Shown here: piece by piece, positions 40,558-53,359 of the stretch
Position numbering within the stretch: the first letter of the stretch is position 1
Layout: every line of letters starts with the position of its first letter
Made by a program: the position numbers and the translations under genes
The notes under the pieces: generated by a model
Told to the model about the DNA's origin: nothing
Database searches by the model: none
The model's input: only the letters and a program-made list of their open reading frames with translations
Assembly: GCA_026545225.1 (NCBI GenBank)
Contig: CM048849.1
Span: forward strand, 30,824,336 to 30,888,335
DNA from: Cornus controversa
Lineage: Eukaryota > Streptophyta > Magnoliopsida > Cornales > Cornaceae
Length of the DNA: 64,000 nt
Direction: 5' to 3'

Positions 40558-41201
40558 CCAAAAAAACAAAATATATATAACTATGAAAAAATTGAAACTT
40601 TTTCAATTTGTATGGAGTGGGAAGAGGGATTTGGAGGACATACTCTTGCTCTTGAACTTCTCATGCTAATACTTTCTTTTTCATTTTTTTGATTTCTATT
40701 TTTGTTTCAACACTGAAAATGAATGAATGACATGAGTACAAAATACCATTCTTGTTTTTTTAACAAGGAGGTGATTGAGACTTCTTCTTTTATTTTTCTC
40801 AAATAAGGTTTTTTTTTCTTTTTAGCATGTGTGCCCCTAAGTAACTATTTCTTATTATCAAGTATATTAGTAATTATGTCCACATTTGATAATTCTAATA
40901 TTTTTATCATTGTATCAAACAATAGCCTTTTATAAATTTTTTTCTTTTCATTTTCTCAATTTTTAATTAAAATAATATAATCACCATTTTAGATAAAAAA
41001 GAAAAAAAAAGTTTTTTTTCTTAATAAACATAAACAATAAACATCATTTTGGTGTTTAGGATTTGAAGGCTTAGGAACAGTGTTGTTTTAAAAGCGTTTT
41101 GAAAATTTATAAACAAAACAAAAATTAACAAACATGTTTATTCTGAAAATTTGTTTTTATAAACAATAAACACTAAACATAAACGGTTACTAAACGGGCC
41201 C

Positions 41202-41864
41202 TTAGTCTTACAAGTCATTTTTGTTTATTTAACTAAAAACAAAAGCATCCTATGCAGCACGATCCACGATTCTTTGCACAATTATTTTTTTATTTAAATA
41301 TTATATTTTTTTCTTATCTACTTAGTTAAATAATATCTAATTAATTAATATAATAATATATCAAATGGATAAATTATCTATATTCAAATAAAAAAAATTT
41401 GGAGATGCTCTTACTATGATATACATGTCACGTATATTATTATCTTTTAACTTGTATCATATTTTTTAATTTAATTTTCACATATATATATATATATATG
41501 TATGTATATGTATATGTATATATATGATATTATTTTTAATTTTATTATTTATTAATTTATTAAAAAATATAATTACTAAATATTTTTAATAATTACACCA
41601 GTTTAGAAACAACTAAGGAATGAAAGCAATAATTCGAGCCTGATAAAATAGTTGATATATGCATTTTATTTCTAGAAGACACGAAAATTCCACATCCTTG
41701 TTAAGGGTTGTAATATAATGGTACTCCATAAGGACAAAAATGAGTTTGAGTTCCCATTAACAAAATAAATAAAAATCTACACTGTTGTGTTTGACAATTT
41801 CGGTAAAAAATCTGCATGGACTTAATAAATTTGTTCTCTCAAAATATAGATTAATTATAATAAT
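41202..41864. other. Intergenic, no gene seen
   Basis: AT-rich with a TA/TATG microsatellite at about 41484-41526. No elements with clear ends. Confidence 0.5.
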
Positions 41865-42365
41865 AAACAATTGAAGTTCAACAAAATCTATTTGAAGAAA
41901 ATAGAAAGAACTAAAATCAGGTAATCGAATGTGAGAACTCGTTATTGAAAAAAATAAAAAGAAGAAAAATCACGTGCAAGTTATTTTATTCAATCAACAA
42001 AACAATAGCATTGAATCAATTTATGGCATGCACAATATTAAAATACAATCAAAACTATTTGAACCCATAACATATTTTACCTTTAAAATACTTCATGCAT
42101 GCAAAAAGGAAAGAAAATTGAAAATAAATGCAAACCCACATTCACAAGGAAATTGAAGATTGAAGGCTAATTTGAGGGAGAAAAAAAAAGAATTAGAAAG
42201 GAAATTAAAGAAGGCTAATTTGAGGGAGAAAAAAAAAAGAATTGGAAAGGAAATTGAAGAAGGCATTGAGTGAAAAATGAATTAGAAAGGAAATTGAAGC
42301 GAGAGGAATAGCGTGGAGATAAAGCATATTACTGCTCTGCTTGGAAATAAAGTTGTGTGAGCGTT
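41865..42365. repeat. Third partial copy of the 13-kb/18-kb flank repeat
   Basis: Matches 13045-13700 and, less, 18035-18490 in the same orientation: 'gttcaacaaaatctat.tgaagaaaat', 'aagaagaaaaatcac', 'cataacatattttacct' and the 'gaaattgaagcgagaggaatagc' unit. It holds no GTE sequence. Confidence 0.7.
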
Positions 42366-43017
42366 TTCTTATCTAAATCGGGTCGGTTAGCTTTGAAAGT
42401 TAACGCCCACTTCGCTTTGAAAGATTACATTTTATCTAAAACTAAAATTTTCTTATCTAAACTAAGCCTTTCATTTATTCCCTTTCTAAATTAGATTAGA
42501 ATTTAGGGTTAAACTTTCATTTGTACCTTTATAAAATTAAGATATAGAATTCACATACAAAAATAAATCACATTTTATTGATTTTTTTAGAATATTTATT
42601 TTTTTGGTATTAAAGTTGTTGTAAATACTACACAACATTTTTCAGTTATATTTAAATTAAATTAATTATTATTGAAACTCACAATGCAATATTCATTAAT
42701 TAACTAAAACTTAAAATATTTTTATAAATAAAAATTAAATTATATATCAATTTTTTTAGCTTATAATTACAAAATTTTATTTCTATTTAGAAAGGGCATA
42801 AATGAAAGATTGACTGATTTAGAACTTAAATGGAAAAAAAATTCAAAATTTGGACTTATTATTCCTAAAGAAAATTTTGTAAGACTTGTTTGTCTTTTGA
42901 TTGGAAAAGTAAGACTTGGTTGAATTTTTTCCTTTTTGAGATACTAGCAAAATGCTCACGTACAAATGCACGTGAAATGAAATTGAAACAAAAAAGTAGT
43001 AATAATGAAATAATTTA
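42366..43017. other. Intergenic, no gene seen
   Basis: AT-rich. The first 110 bp share phrases with 18490-18580 and 39060-39110 ('ctttgaaag.ttacat.ttatctaaaac'), so a dispersed repeat edge is present. Confidence 0.5.
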
Positions 43018-43282
43018 CTCCCTCCGTCACATAATTTTAGTCCACTATTTCTTTTTGGGATATCCCAAAATACATGTTCATTTCCTAAAATAGATTATAT
43101 GATTCCTAAACTACCCTTTTCAAACTCTACTATCCTAAAAGTTGGGTCCACTATATAATAATAATACTAACTTTTAAATAAGGACTAATATGTAAATTCA
43201 TGCATTATTACACTAAAAAGTGGATCCCACCATAAAAAAATTAGAATCCCCAAACATTCCAAGAATTATGGAACGGAGGGAG
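43018..43282. mobile_element. Stowaway-like MITE
   Basis: Ends ctccctccgtcacataatt and attatggaacggagggag are the classic Stowaway inverted repeats. The flanking TA dinucleotides (43016-43017 and 43283-43284) fit the Tc1/Mariner target duplication. Length is 265 bp. Non-coding. Confidence 0.93.
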
Positions 43283-43284
43283 TA

Positions 43285-44072
43285 TTATGCTTAACAATTT
43301 TAAAACACTTTAATGCTATTTTGTTTTGCTAGACTGCATATGCATCCATCTAAAAGTTAAGATTCGTTTTTTTTTTCTGTTTCGTTAGTTTTTGGATTGA
43401 ACATCATTTCATTGAAAAGTTTTGATTTGTACGTCATAGAGTGGCGGAGTTAAAAGTTTACAAGAACATGACTCTTTATGTTTCATAGAGGCTTCAACTG
43501 AATAGGAGAGCTTATTTCACAAAATATAAAGAAAAAATAATAAATATGTATATAGTTTAGCACATATATCATATTTTAGTTTGTTTTGTTTTTTCAATTC
43601 ATTTTTCATTTTATTTAATATTGTATTTAGTGGGCAATTCTAAGATGTTAGTGTCAGTTGTAATAGGTATAACTATACCCATTCAAATTTTAATAGTAGT
43701 GTATATATATATATATATAGATATTTTCAAATTTTATTTTCATCTTGTTCAATATTAAATTTATGGAGCTCCAAGAGGTTAGTGTGCAATTTCGGGAGGT
43801 GTAAAAATGTATTTATAAATAATAATTCTAAACACTTTATTTATAATTTTATCAATATTTTGAAATTGTTTATTTGGTTTTGGTCTTGGTTGGAATCCTT
43901 CTCTTCCTCTTTGAAGATGGGTGGTTATAACATTTGACTACAACCCCTTTTGTACATTCCGGTCATGTTTCTTAGTTGAAAATTTACTAATGATATATTA
44001 GAGAAGAAACATTTGTCTTTGCATTGTTATACATTTAGACCCAACCTCTTTACATTTGTTTGGCAGTGTTAG
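43285..44072. other. Intergenic, no gene seen
   Basis: AT-rich, with a TA microsatellite near 43700-43719. The last 45 bp match the start of the window. Confidence 0.5.
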
Positions 44073-44467
44073 TGTAACCTCTATAAATTAATAGCATTGA
44101 GATCATATAAATTTTATTAATTAATCGAGATATTAATTTATAAATAAATTAATAATTTGATAATTTAACAATATATTTTATGTACATTATGTTTTTTTTT
44201 TTAAACATTTAGTTTCTCAATACAATCTCAAAACTACTTGTACTTCTTATCAACTTATTAATTTTTGTAATAAGTGGGACCTATAGAAACCTAAATTATT
44301 AATTCAAGTAATAAGTGAGACTTATAGAAACCTTTAAGGGAATATTTGAAATATTTATCTTATAAATTTATGGAAATTATTATTTTAGTATCTTGGCCCA
44401 AGTAATGTAATTTATATTTAAAAGGGATTTTTAATTTATCAAGTATTATTTTATAGAGGTTATATTG
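44073..44467. mobile_element. MITE with 'taacctctataaa' inverted ends
   Basis: Left end tgtaacctctataaattaat and right end attattttatagaggttata are inverted repeats of about 20 bp. The related sequence at 1-60 lacks this insert, which supports an insertion. Superfamily and target duplication were not resolved. Confidence 0.6.
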
Positions 44468-44845
44468 TATTTAGAGTCAACTAGGCAACTTGTGATAGAT
44501 TACCATATACTTTCGTACAGTGTCACTTGGTCATTCATTTCAATCAAAACTAATGATAAATTTCAAATCAAGTATTAGTGATTCGGGATCATCTAATAAT
44601 TTATCGGTAACTTGTAATGGCATAAGTAATGCTTTCGGAAGACAATATAAATTGTAGTATTTGTCAAAATTGTTACCTTTTATTCTTTCATGTGATCAAA
44701 ACATTTTCAAAATCTAGGCATGCTAAACTATTTATTGGATCATTTGCACTTATCAACTTCTTGAATAAGATGAGTCAACCCTCACAAATCAAAACTTTTT
44801 TGATGTATGTTTTGTAAAATAATCTACCACAAGTGAAGTCTAAAG

Positions 44846-45480
44846 AGTGCATAATGGGATGGGATGGGCCAGCCCAGCCCAAGCCCGCAGGCTTTGACTT
44901 TTTAACGGGTCGGGCCGGTCCAGGCCTGAAAGCAATTGGAGAATTTCAAACCCGGCCCTTGGGGCTCTAAGATGCCACTGCAGACTTAAAGGAGGTTTTT
45001 ATTTTTATTAAAGTAAAAGGTTCACTTGACTATTTTTTAAATCAATGTATCTAAAAGAAATACTTCATCATTGTACTATTTCTGATAATTATCAATATAA
45101 AAACATTGATTACTTAACCGGAGACTCTTGATATTCCAAAAATATTAACTTAGAGTTTGATTTTTTATTTTTTTTTGTTTTCACATGTCAAATTCACAAC
45201 CACCAGAAGACTATAATCTGTTTACATCATAATCATTGATTTTTTATGTGCTATAATATATATGCATATAGACAACTTTGAACATATATAATATTTTTTG
45301 AAAAACTAGGCATTGGTGGATGGGCCGGCTGGGCAGGCTCACGGGCCGGGCTGTGGGCCCAGATCTATACCCAGGCCTGTCCCATTCTCTTATAGGGCTG
45401 GGCCGGGCTAAAGCCCTCCACGGCCAAGGGTCGGTTCGTGTGCCAACTTGGCCCATTTTTGCTCCCTTACGTGCACCCAT
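44846..45480. mobile_element. Possible transposon with GGGCC-rich ends
   Basis: Two GC-rich blocks (44860-44970 and 45318-45445) full of 'gggccgg' and 'ggcccag' motifs enclose an AT-rich centre. The outer ends 'gagtgcataatggg' and 'cttacgtgcaccc' suggest short inverted ends. The GC content is very unlike the neighbourhood. The 60-90-codon frames in it are by-products of the low-complexity sequence. Confidence 0.45.
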
Positions 45481-45825
45481 TTGGTGGGAACTTATAAAAG
45501 CCAAGAATCATTAATAGATAAAAAGTGAGTTGCTGCTTTGACGAAATATTACGAAAATCTAATCTTATCCAACATCAATTATCAAATTGGTATCATTTAA
45601 CTTTTAGCCAAATTATAAAAAATAGGAAAAATACTTGAAGAAACTTCCTTCTTACCAACGACATATCATTGAATTAAATCAATAGTTTTTTTTTTATGTT
45701 TGAGCACCTAAAAAATAATTTTTTTCTTTTTTATTTACTTTTTAATGTCATAAAAGGACGTGTCCAATGATATCATGACACACTATAAAGAGAGTTTCTC
45801 CTCACAAAATATTATTAAAAAAATG

Positions 45826-46013
45826 AGTAATGCTATCAAGAGAGCTTCCTCATGCCAAGAGTCATAAGCTCTTCACATTTAATCACTGGATTGAGACAAT
45901 TTTTTTATATCTATAAAAGTCAAATAAATCATTTAATATATCTTTCAATCTATTGGCTAAATTTAGGGAGCTCGTGGCTCTTATCACAAGGAAGCTCTTT
46001 TAAAAGCAATACT
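45826..46013. mobile_element. Foldback MITE, about 188 bp
   Basis: Left arm 'agtaatgctatcaagagagcttcct' and right arm 'aggaagctcttttaaaagcaatact' are inverted repeats. Pairing continues inward at 'agagtcataagctc' against 'gagctcgtggctct'. A weaker foldback may lie just before it (about 45625-45815). Confidence 0.7.
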
Positions 46014-46190
46014 AATTAGATAGTTCTTCTTTTGAAATTCATTGACAATACTATTTAAGAGCGAGAATGATTGAGCGTTTCAAAATTTTTAAATGTGCAC
46101 GTATATTGTCTCTAAGGCATATGGTATACTAATAACTGAGAACACCAAAGCAAGTTTATTGGCAACAAATTAATAAAGACATATATTTAA

Positions 46191-46938
46191 GGGTAAAATG
46201 CTCAAACACCTCCTCAGGTTTGGATTTATTACTCACAGATTAAACTTATGTCAAAAAAAGCTCTAACACCCCCTCAGGTTTGGTTAAATTAGCCTTAACA
46301 CTCCCTGTTGCCAACAATACCCTTAGATTCTTTCTCTATAAACTATGTAGCTTAAATAATACTTTATTATTAAGTATAAACTATGTATCATAAATAATAA
46401 TTTATTTAAAAAATAATATATTTAATAATAAACTATGTAGCATAAATAACAATTTATTTAACACATATATAATTAATAATAAATTATATAGCATAAATAA
46501 TCATTTATGTAACAAACTATGTAAATAATAATAAACTTTATTACATAAATAGTAATTTGTTTAACAAACTATGTAACTAAAAATAAACTATATATGTAGT
46601 ATAAATAACAATTTATTCAACAAATGTCTAATTAACAATAAACTATGTTGCATAAATAATAATTTGTTTTGAATTATAAAATGTGTAAGATAAATAATAA
46701 TTAATTTAACAAACTATGTAATTAAAAATTAATTTAACTAATAATGAACTATGTATTATAAATAGTAATTTATTCAACAAATATCTAATTAAGAGAGAGA
46801 ATCTGAGGGTATTTTTGACAACAGGGGGTGTTAAGGCTAATTTAACCAAACCTGGGGGGGTGTTAGAGCTTTATTTGACACAAGTTTAATCTATGGGTAA
46901 TAAATCCAAACCTGAGGGGGTGTTAGAGCATTTTACCC
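46191..46938. mobile_element. Non-autonomous MULE with perfect 9-bp target duplication
   Basis: Terminal inverted repeats of about 145 bp begin gggtaaaatgctcaaacac. The 9-bp sequence tatatttaa flanks both ends exactly (46182-46190 and 46939-46947), the Mutator-type size. The interior is an AT-rich minisatellite with units of about 55-60 bp around 'aaactatgta..ataaataataattta'. No transposase is encoded. Confidence 0.92.
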
Positions 46939-46947
46939 TATATTTAA

Positions 46948-48234
46948 CCACTGTCATAGTTATGAATTGTTTTTAAATCTTAATACTATGCATGTGATTC
47001 CTATATCCTCTTTTTCAAGAAGTTGATATCACTCAAATGATCCCACAAATAGTTTAGTATGCCTAGAATTTTGAAAATGTTTGGATCAAATGAAAATACA
47101 AATGTTAGATTTATATTGACTCTGTCCTTAATAGTCTTCTTAATTATTAACTGAATCATATTGCACGAAAAGTTTTCTTTTTCGATGAGTTCAATGGATT
47201 TGTGTGTTGTTCCAGAGGCAACACAAAATTTGAGCAAAGCCCACAAATGGAAGCTGGTTTGAAAAGAAAATGAAAAAAAAAAGATTTGGTTAATAGCAGT
47301 CACGGAAGACAAAGTTGCTACTAAAAAAAAAATAGTCCTTTCAAAGTTCATCCACATGTATACTTTGTTTCAAGAGTTTACAATACACAGAGTAGTGCAG
47401 AAGAGATGGTTTGGTGTTATAATAAATTTTTTTGAGATCTCACGTTCAAAACGAGTAGGTAGTATGAAAATCTTTATTTTTTTTTTTACACATTTAGTCA
47501 TGAAAAAAATAAGTTGAGGAAAAAAATAAATAAAGAGGAGGTTGAAGGCACAATGGTAGTAAAAGAAGGAAAAAAAGAAGAAGAAAAAAAAAACAATTTG
47601 AAGCCTAACAGAGACAAAGAAAGAAAAGAAAAAATATGTGGAAGTTGAAACTAGAAAGTGAAGGAAAAGGAAAAAGACAGAAAAAAATGAAAGAAAGAAA
47701 AAAATGAAAGAAAGAAAAAAATCTCACGTGGGTATACATGGGTGATGCTAAAGTGCACCCTTGCATATGAATTTTGCTAACATGATCCATCAGCTTGGAA
47801 ATTTATTCCATGTATATGATCTATTAAGGTGTACATCCTGGCACGTTCCGTCCTCCTACTGCGTCTCAGTTGACAGATATATATGTATATAATCATGTAA
47901 GATTCATGTTAAGAATGAAGAAAAAGGAAAAAAAGAAGTCAGTATAAGGCGGTAGTTCAAAAAAAAAAAAAAAAGGAAAGAAAAGGGAAAGAAGAAAAAA
48001 AAGACATCGAAAAAAACCAGAAGTCTTGTTCATGTGACAAAGGCAGCACCGAAAAGAAAAGCTGTAAAGAATACTGTACCCAAAAAAAAAAAAATACCAA
48101 TAATCTTCGCCTTTTTGTTGAAGAACGGGAGTTGCGGTAACAGTTAGTGAAATTTCTCGTAATTATTCTCTGATGTGAAGAGTCTGAGGCTTGAATTACA
48201 TAGATATAATGGTGGATTAATCCTATTTACCATT
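46948..48234. other. Intergenic, low-complexity purine tracts
   Basis: A 118-codon minus-strand frame at 47001-47357 has no recognisable domain. From about 47470 to 48090 the plus strand is rich in A and G ('gaaagaaaaaaatgaaag' repeated), so frames there are phenylalanine/serine-rich artefacts. Confidence 0.5.
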
Positions 48235-48678
48235 GGATTTGCAAGATTCCAATTCAGATGGACAAGAAAGAAATCCTACTTGTAATAGGATCCTCAAGTC
48301 TTCAATTCCGTTTGGATAAGAAAAAAAAATCATATTTGCAATAGGATCCTCAAGTCTTTAATTTAACTTGACAAAGAAGACACCATCTTTGCAATTGGAT
48401 TTTCGCAAGAAAAAAAAAACTTTGCGAAATTTAAATACTTCAAGTCCCGCTTTAGGTACGTGACAAGTTCGATATAGTGCGAGACTTGAAATGGGGGCAA
48501 TTTGTAGACATTAAATTTTTTTTTTATGAACCCAAAATATAATTTGGGCTTATCTTTAGTTTAACCCACTTTGAAATATGGTCCAATGAGTCAGATAATT
48601 TAAAGATCAGACTCACTACAAATAAATGAGTGATGGGTTGGTCTAAATTAAGTTTAAGCCTACTTGAAAATGAGTCTA

Positions 48679-48725
<47 letters not shown>

Positions 48726-49186
48726 GCAACAAAGATTATTATCATGTATATATTGGATAATTATCACAATTATCATAAAAGATAATTATCAGAAGAAAAG
48801 AAAATTACAAATCTACCTCTCCGGTGAGCATATAAATAAAAGTCCAGGGGTGGGGGAAGAGGGGACTAGAAAACTCTCAGCGAAAGCTAAAACTCTGCCA
48901 GATTTTTACTCAAGATCCAAAGTTTCAAAACATCTAAACCCTGAAGGAGAAGAACAACAAGCACATCATTCACGTGCCGTTCTTCACCAAAGTTTCAATC
49001 TAATTCAAGATCAACCTCTAGCCGCCGTTGAAGCCAGATTACCAAGGAGAGCGAATTAGATGAATTTATATTTCTTTTGTAAAGATCTACAGAGAATTGT
49101 ACCTATTTTTCTGAAATTAATAAAGTTGATTATTTGTTATACTAATTTTCATTCCTAGATTTTCGGACACGAAATTTTTGTGTACA
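48235..49186 (+). mobile_element. 3' end of a Ty3/gypsy element: untranslated region and 3' LTR
   Basis: The LTR at 48503-49186 (684 bp) is preceded directly by a purine tract 'gaaatgggggcaatt', the priming site expected only before a 3' LTR. Upstream of it, about 48235-48420 has degenerate repeats ('aataggatcctcaagtctt' at about 48286 and 48336) like the 3' untranslated part of such elements. The LTR is the same family as 6984-7666. It has a TATA-like 'ataaataaaa' at about 48831 and a (TA)n tract at 48682-48720. No pol sequence precedes it, so the element is truncated. Confidence 0.8.
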
Positions 49187-49512
49187 ACAACCACTAATTA
49201 TAAATACTAATAAGTTTAGTTGTAACAAGAGATACCATAAAAGAATTATCGATCCCACCAGCAATATGAATCTATGGAGAATAGTATAAGATTCAACTCC
49301 AAACCATAACATACATTACACCATTTTATTTATAACAACATTATATATCCCACCAGCAATGTGGTCGAATACAGAGAGACTAGTATAACACCATACAAAC
49401 AAGAGAGGAACAAATTTCTACAAATGTAGCTCCAAACCTTAATATATATATTACACAAATTTATTTTTTATATATATTACACAAATTTATTTTTAAAGCA
49501 AGTTCATCACCA

Positions 49513-52149
49513 TCAATTAGTGTGGTTTTTTCCATTTTCAATTCGCATTCCCTCTAAGAAGGACTTTCCATTGAGCTTACGGGAGAAAAAATCTTTGACA
49601 TACTTCTCCATCCCTACCCTTTTGAACAACGGTGGATTTTTCGGGTTTATAATACTAGCTGCAGGTCCAACCTCTGCTTCAAACTTGGAATTGAAGAACA
49701 TGGCAATAGAGATCCTCTCTTTCACTGAATTTACTGTCACCCTGTGCTCAATGCTGTGGTAGACACCATTGCTCAAGATCTGTACATGTACACGTACACG
49801 TATACGTACAATAAATAGAAATTAATTGAATAGGCAAAAACGATATATATATCCAAGGCATGATACCATGTTCCTAGCACATAATTTACTCACATATATT
49901 GATACAAGTTTCAGCAAATTTTTTTTAAAACATTATTGCACAACTTCACAAATTAAGGATGGATCTGTAGGGAAAAATATTCAATATATATATATATATA
50001 TATATTAGTAACTAACAATAGTGTCCAGAATGTTGAAATAAATGATCGATGTTGCATAAGTTGAAATTCTGGGATATAATTCTAGAAAAGAATCCCACTC
50101 TCATAGTGCCTATCAGAGTAGCAAAAAGAAATTGAAATAGAAGAGTTCGTGTTGAGGATTGTGATACTGCAAAACTTGTGTCCAGTAGTAGGTAAAAAAT
50201 GGCTAGTTTAGTGTATGATACTCTCGTTATTGCAGGATCTGAGAAGGGCTAGATATACACAGTTTTACATTCGACATACTATTTTTCATTTCAAAATATG
50301 ATTTCTAGGTCACAAAGGAGCAAATTTAATTTTAAAAGGTACCTATTATGTAACTTTTAAATTGACTTTCAAACAAGAAAATGGTTTTGAAAATGATACC
50401 TAGGTAAGGTAATGGTTTCTGAAATGCAGACCAAATTTAATATATCACCGATTTACTTTAATTTATTTTTTTGTTGATAAAAGAATGGAGAGGAACCGGA
50501 TCCACTCATGTGCCAACACAACACATTGGTACGCAACAATTTTACATTGCCTATGCAACAATTACGTTATATCTCTTAGCAACAACTTTACATTATTGAT
50601 TCGTAAGCGACGTATTATTTTGTGTAAATAATGTATTGTGTTTCGTAACCAGTACATGACACAAACACAGGATCTTGGCCAACATAGGAGTGGATCCTGA
50701 TTCAACGGGGAGGGGGGAAGAATCTAGTGATGTAGGTATGCAAACCTCTAGAATGTCTCCTACAATCACCATAAAGGCACCGGGAAGGAAGTTTGTTGGG
50801 ATCCAAACTCCATCTTTTCTAACTTGGAGGCCTTCGACTCCATTGACTTGGAGAAGGAAGGTGATGCCAGAAGCGTCCGAGTGTGGTGTAAGGCCAACAA
50901 CCAGCTCTGGTTGTGGACATGGTGGATAGTAAGCCATCCTCACTGATTGCATCCCATCATCAAACATCTCTTCTACCTCTTCCTCATCAATCTTTAGAGC
51001 CTTTGCCATCAACCCAAAAAGTGTTTTGGCAAGTTTTTGCAACTCTGAGAAGTAAGACTCCAAGGTATACCTGCAGTGATATACATGAAATAGACATACA
51101 TATAATTATGCATGCAAAAATACAGTAATACATAATATATACACATATATGCATGCATGTATACTTACATATATACATCAATGCATATATAACCTCTATA
51201 CAAATATTATATATATATACATGAGAGAGAGAGAGAGAGAGAGAGAGTACCTAAGTGATGAAGGGAGCTCTGGCAAGAGGTGTGACTTTCTTCTATGGTT
51301 GGGGTTAGTTGTCATATAAAATCTATCTGCCCAGTCAACCTTTTGATCTTCAGAGAAGAGAACGGTTTGTCCATACCCTTCATCATCACCTGGCCTTTTC
51401 TTGTATTTCATTTTCTCTTCCACAGGGAGCTTGTAGAATTCTTGAATCTCATATTTCAGTTTCTCCACTAATGAAGAGTCAACTCCATGGTTCACCAGCT
51501 ATATATATATAAACATAATCACAATTATTACTTTCTATTCATGATTTTCTTTTTATTTGTAAACATATATATATCAAAATATACACATACACACAAACAG
51601 ACAGGAAACAAAACTTATATAATTATTGTATAGTTTAAATTTGGCCAAATCTATAACTATTCTTTTAGTTTCTTTCTTTTCATCTTTAGGCCTGCAACTG
51701 TGTCTATATATCTTTGAAATATCCAACTTATTCTCCATTTAAATTAAGTTATAGAAATGATCGACAATAAATGCAGATTTTCACCAAATGAAGAAGGAAT
51801 TGGGAATCAAATTTAAGAATAGATCGATAGCACATCTAGCTAGGCTGGGGAAGAACAAATGATAACTAAAATTTATCAATTAAGATGGAGGAAATTAAAC
51901 CTGAAAAATGCCCCATTCTTTGCATGCTGAGTGCAGCTTGTCTAGTTCATAATCTTTGGCTTCTTCCATAATCAATAATTGTTCCATATTGATTACAGGA
52001 ATTGCGGGCAAAGAAGTGCCATCACAGAGAATTGAAGGTTCTTGATCTACTTGAACATAGTGCTTTGGTATGGCAAGCATGGGCTCTTTCACAAGCTCCT
52101 GAACACTCACTGAACTACTCCTAGATGTCACTGCTTTAGAAGATGCCAT
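49513..52149 (-). CDS. SRG1-like: 2-oxoglutarate/Fe(II)-dependent dioxygenase, SRG1-like
   Basis: Four exons on the minus strand, 52149-51901, 51498-51251, 51070-50746 and 49779-49513, all with GT-AG borders and matching phases, give 1089 nt and 362 residues, the usual length of plant DOXC enzymes. These are soluble oxidases that use 2-oxoglutarate, O2 and Fe(II) to hydroxylate or demethylate small specialised metabolites. The N-terminal DIOX_N part starts 'MASSKAVTSRSSSVS' and has 'IPVINMEQL' and 'WGIFQLVNHGV'. The catalytic part has the iron ligands in 'TPHSDASG' (H and D) and 'HSIEHRVTV' (second H), and the 2-oxoglutarate-binding RIS ('ERISIAMFF'). All are intact. It resembles SRG1 and norcoclaurine-synthase-like enzymes; the substrate cannot be told. 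Exons 3 and 4 are separated by a 966-bp intron. Confidence 0.93.
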
Positions 52150-53324
52150 TGCTCAGCCTAAGTGCACCTACACAACCAATACCCCTTAATATGGATATAT
52201 ATATATACATTCAAAAATTAATTTTTTAATAAAATAATATCCAAAAAAAGATATTTTGTTTTGAATTGTTAGAAGATTTGTGATGGGATATTTGACTCCA
52301 TAAAACGTATGACATGATAATTGCAATTTGTATGACGTGTATGAGAGATGTACTTTGATGATGACTTTTCTATCTTCAGATAAGTTTGGAAAATTGAAGA
52401 ACCAATATTCTACTAGCACATATTCCCATTTGAGTGCTATAACTACAGAGACGGTCTATATACTAGGTATGCAACTAATATTCTCTGAATATCTTTCTAG
52501 CTTCAACAAGCCTTTCCGATATCTGACTTGAGTTCTGATATCTGACTACGCCAGTGTCCTTTCGACTATTCTATTTTTGTATTGATTTAACAATTTTAGG
52601 TGTATTTAGTCAAATACAGTTACAATCGTGAACATTGAACATGTTTTAAGAAAAAGCTATCAATTAAACGAGCGATAATTCAGCTCTCCTTTTGCTGTCG
52701 GTAGGTTAGTGCATGAGTCCCTCAATCCCAAAGGTTGCAAGGTAGAGCTCGCAGTAATTAGAAGTGTCCTCTGAACCGACTTATTATATTGTATAAGATC
52801 AATGTTATTTGGATATATTTCTCAAGTATTTATTCCTTTGAAAAATCTTTATTATATAATGAAAAATTATTTTTAAACCGGTTTTTCAAAGTGATGTGAA
52901 TAGTCGAATGATTTTTTTGTCTTTGATACCGTGGATGAGACCAATACTTGAATCCATCTATTGCATCAAATGAATAAAAACTCCTTTCACTACACACATT
53001 TATTTGAAAAATAGATCCAAATAAAATTATTTACGGTGATAACCTTTTGAATAGGAGATACTATAATGGCCATTTTGTTTTTATTTGATATGAAAGACAA
53101 TTTACTTACCGAGCAAGGAAAAATATATGAAAGACAATTTTGTAAAAACGTTTTCAGCTTATGTCATTTCACTAGTTCCTACTACTTCAGAAAAAAAAAA
53201 AATCACCCAGAATTTTCTTCTAGATCAATTTTTTTTTTCTTTTTGGTTTAATTCACGACATCATGATAAATTCATTCTCTAGTTTTTTTTTGAAATCTAC
53301 GTGCTTCCTACCAACCACCTCTGC

Positions 53325-53359
<35 letters not shown>

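Larger units (their letters stand above)
39192..41201. mobile_element. PIF/Harbinger (Tourist-like) element with nested insert
   Basis: Inverted ends gggtccgtttggtaaccg and cggttactaaacgggccc match over about 30 bp with few differences. They are flanked by the target duplication tta (39189-39191 and 41202-41204). Internal sequence matches 364-1412, and without the insert at 39566-40557 the size is about the same (1.0 kb). No transposase. Confidence 0.85.

Noticed and set aside
45244-45514. Overlapping frames on both strands rich in G, R and P
   Set aside because: They arise from 'gggccgg' low-complexity motifs of a probable transposon.
46340-46795. CRISPR-like or satellite array
   Set aside because: The repeats are degenerate, AT-rich and without unique spacers; they are the interior of a plant MULE.
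47001-47357. 118-codon minus-strand frame
   Set aside because: It has no known domain, a composition expected of AT-rich DNA, and no promoter or splice context.
49187-49191. 5-bp target duplication for a solo LTR at 48503-49186
   Set aside because: The left flank (caatt) and right flank (acaac) do not match, and a purine tract precedes the LTR, so it is better read as a 3' LTR.
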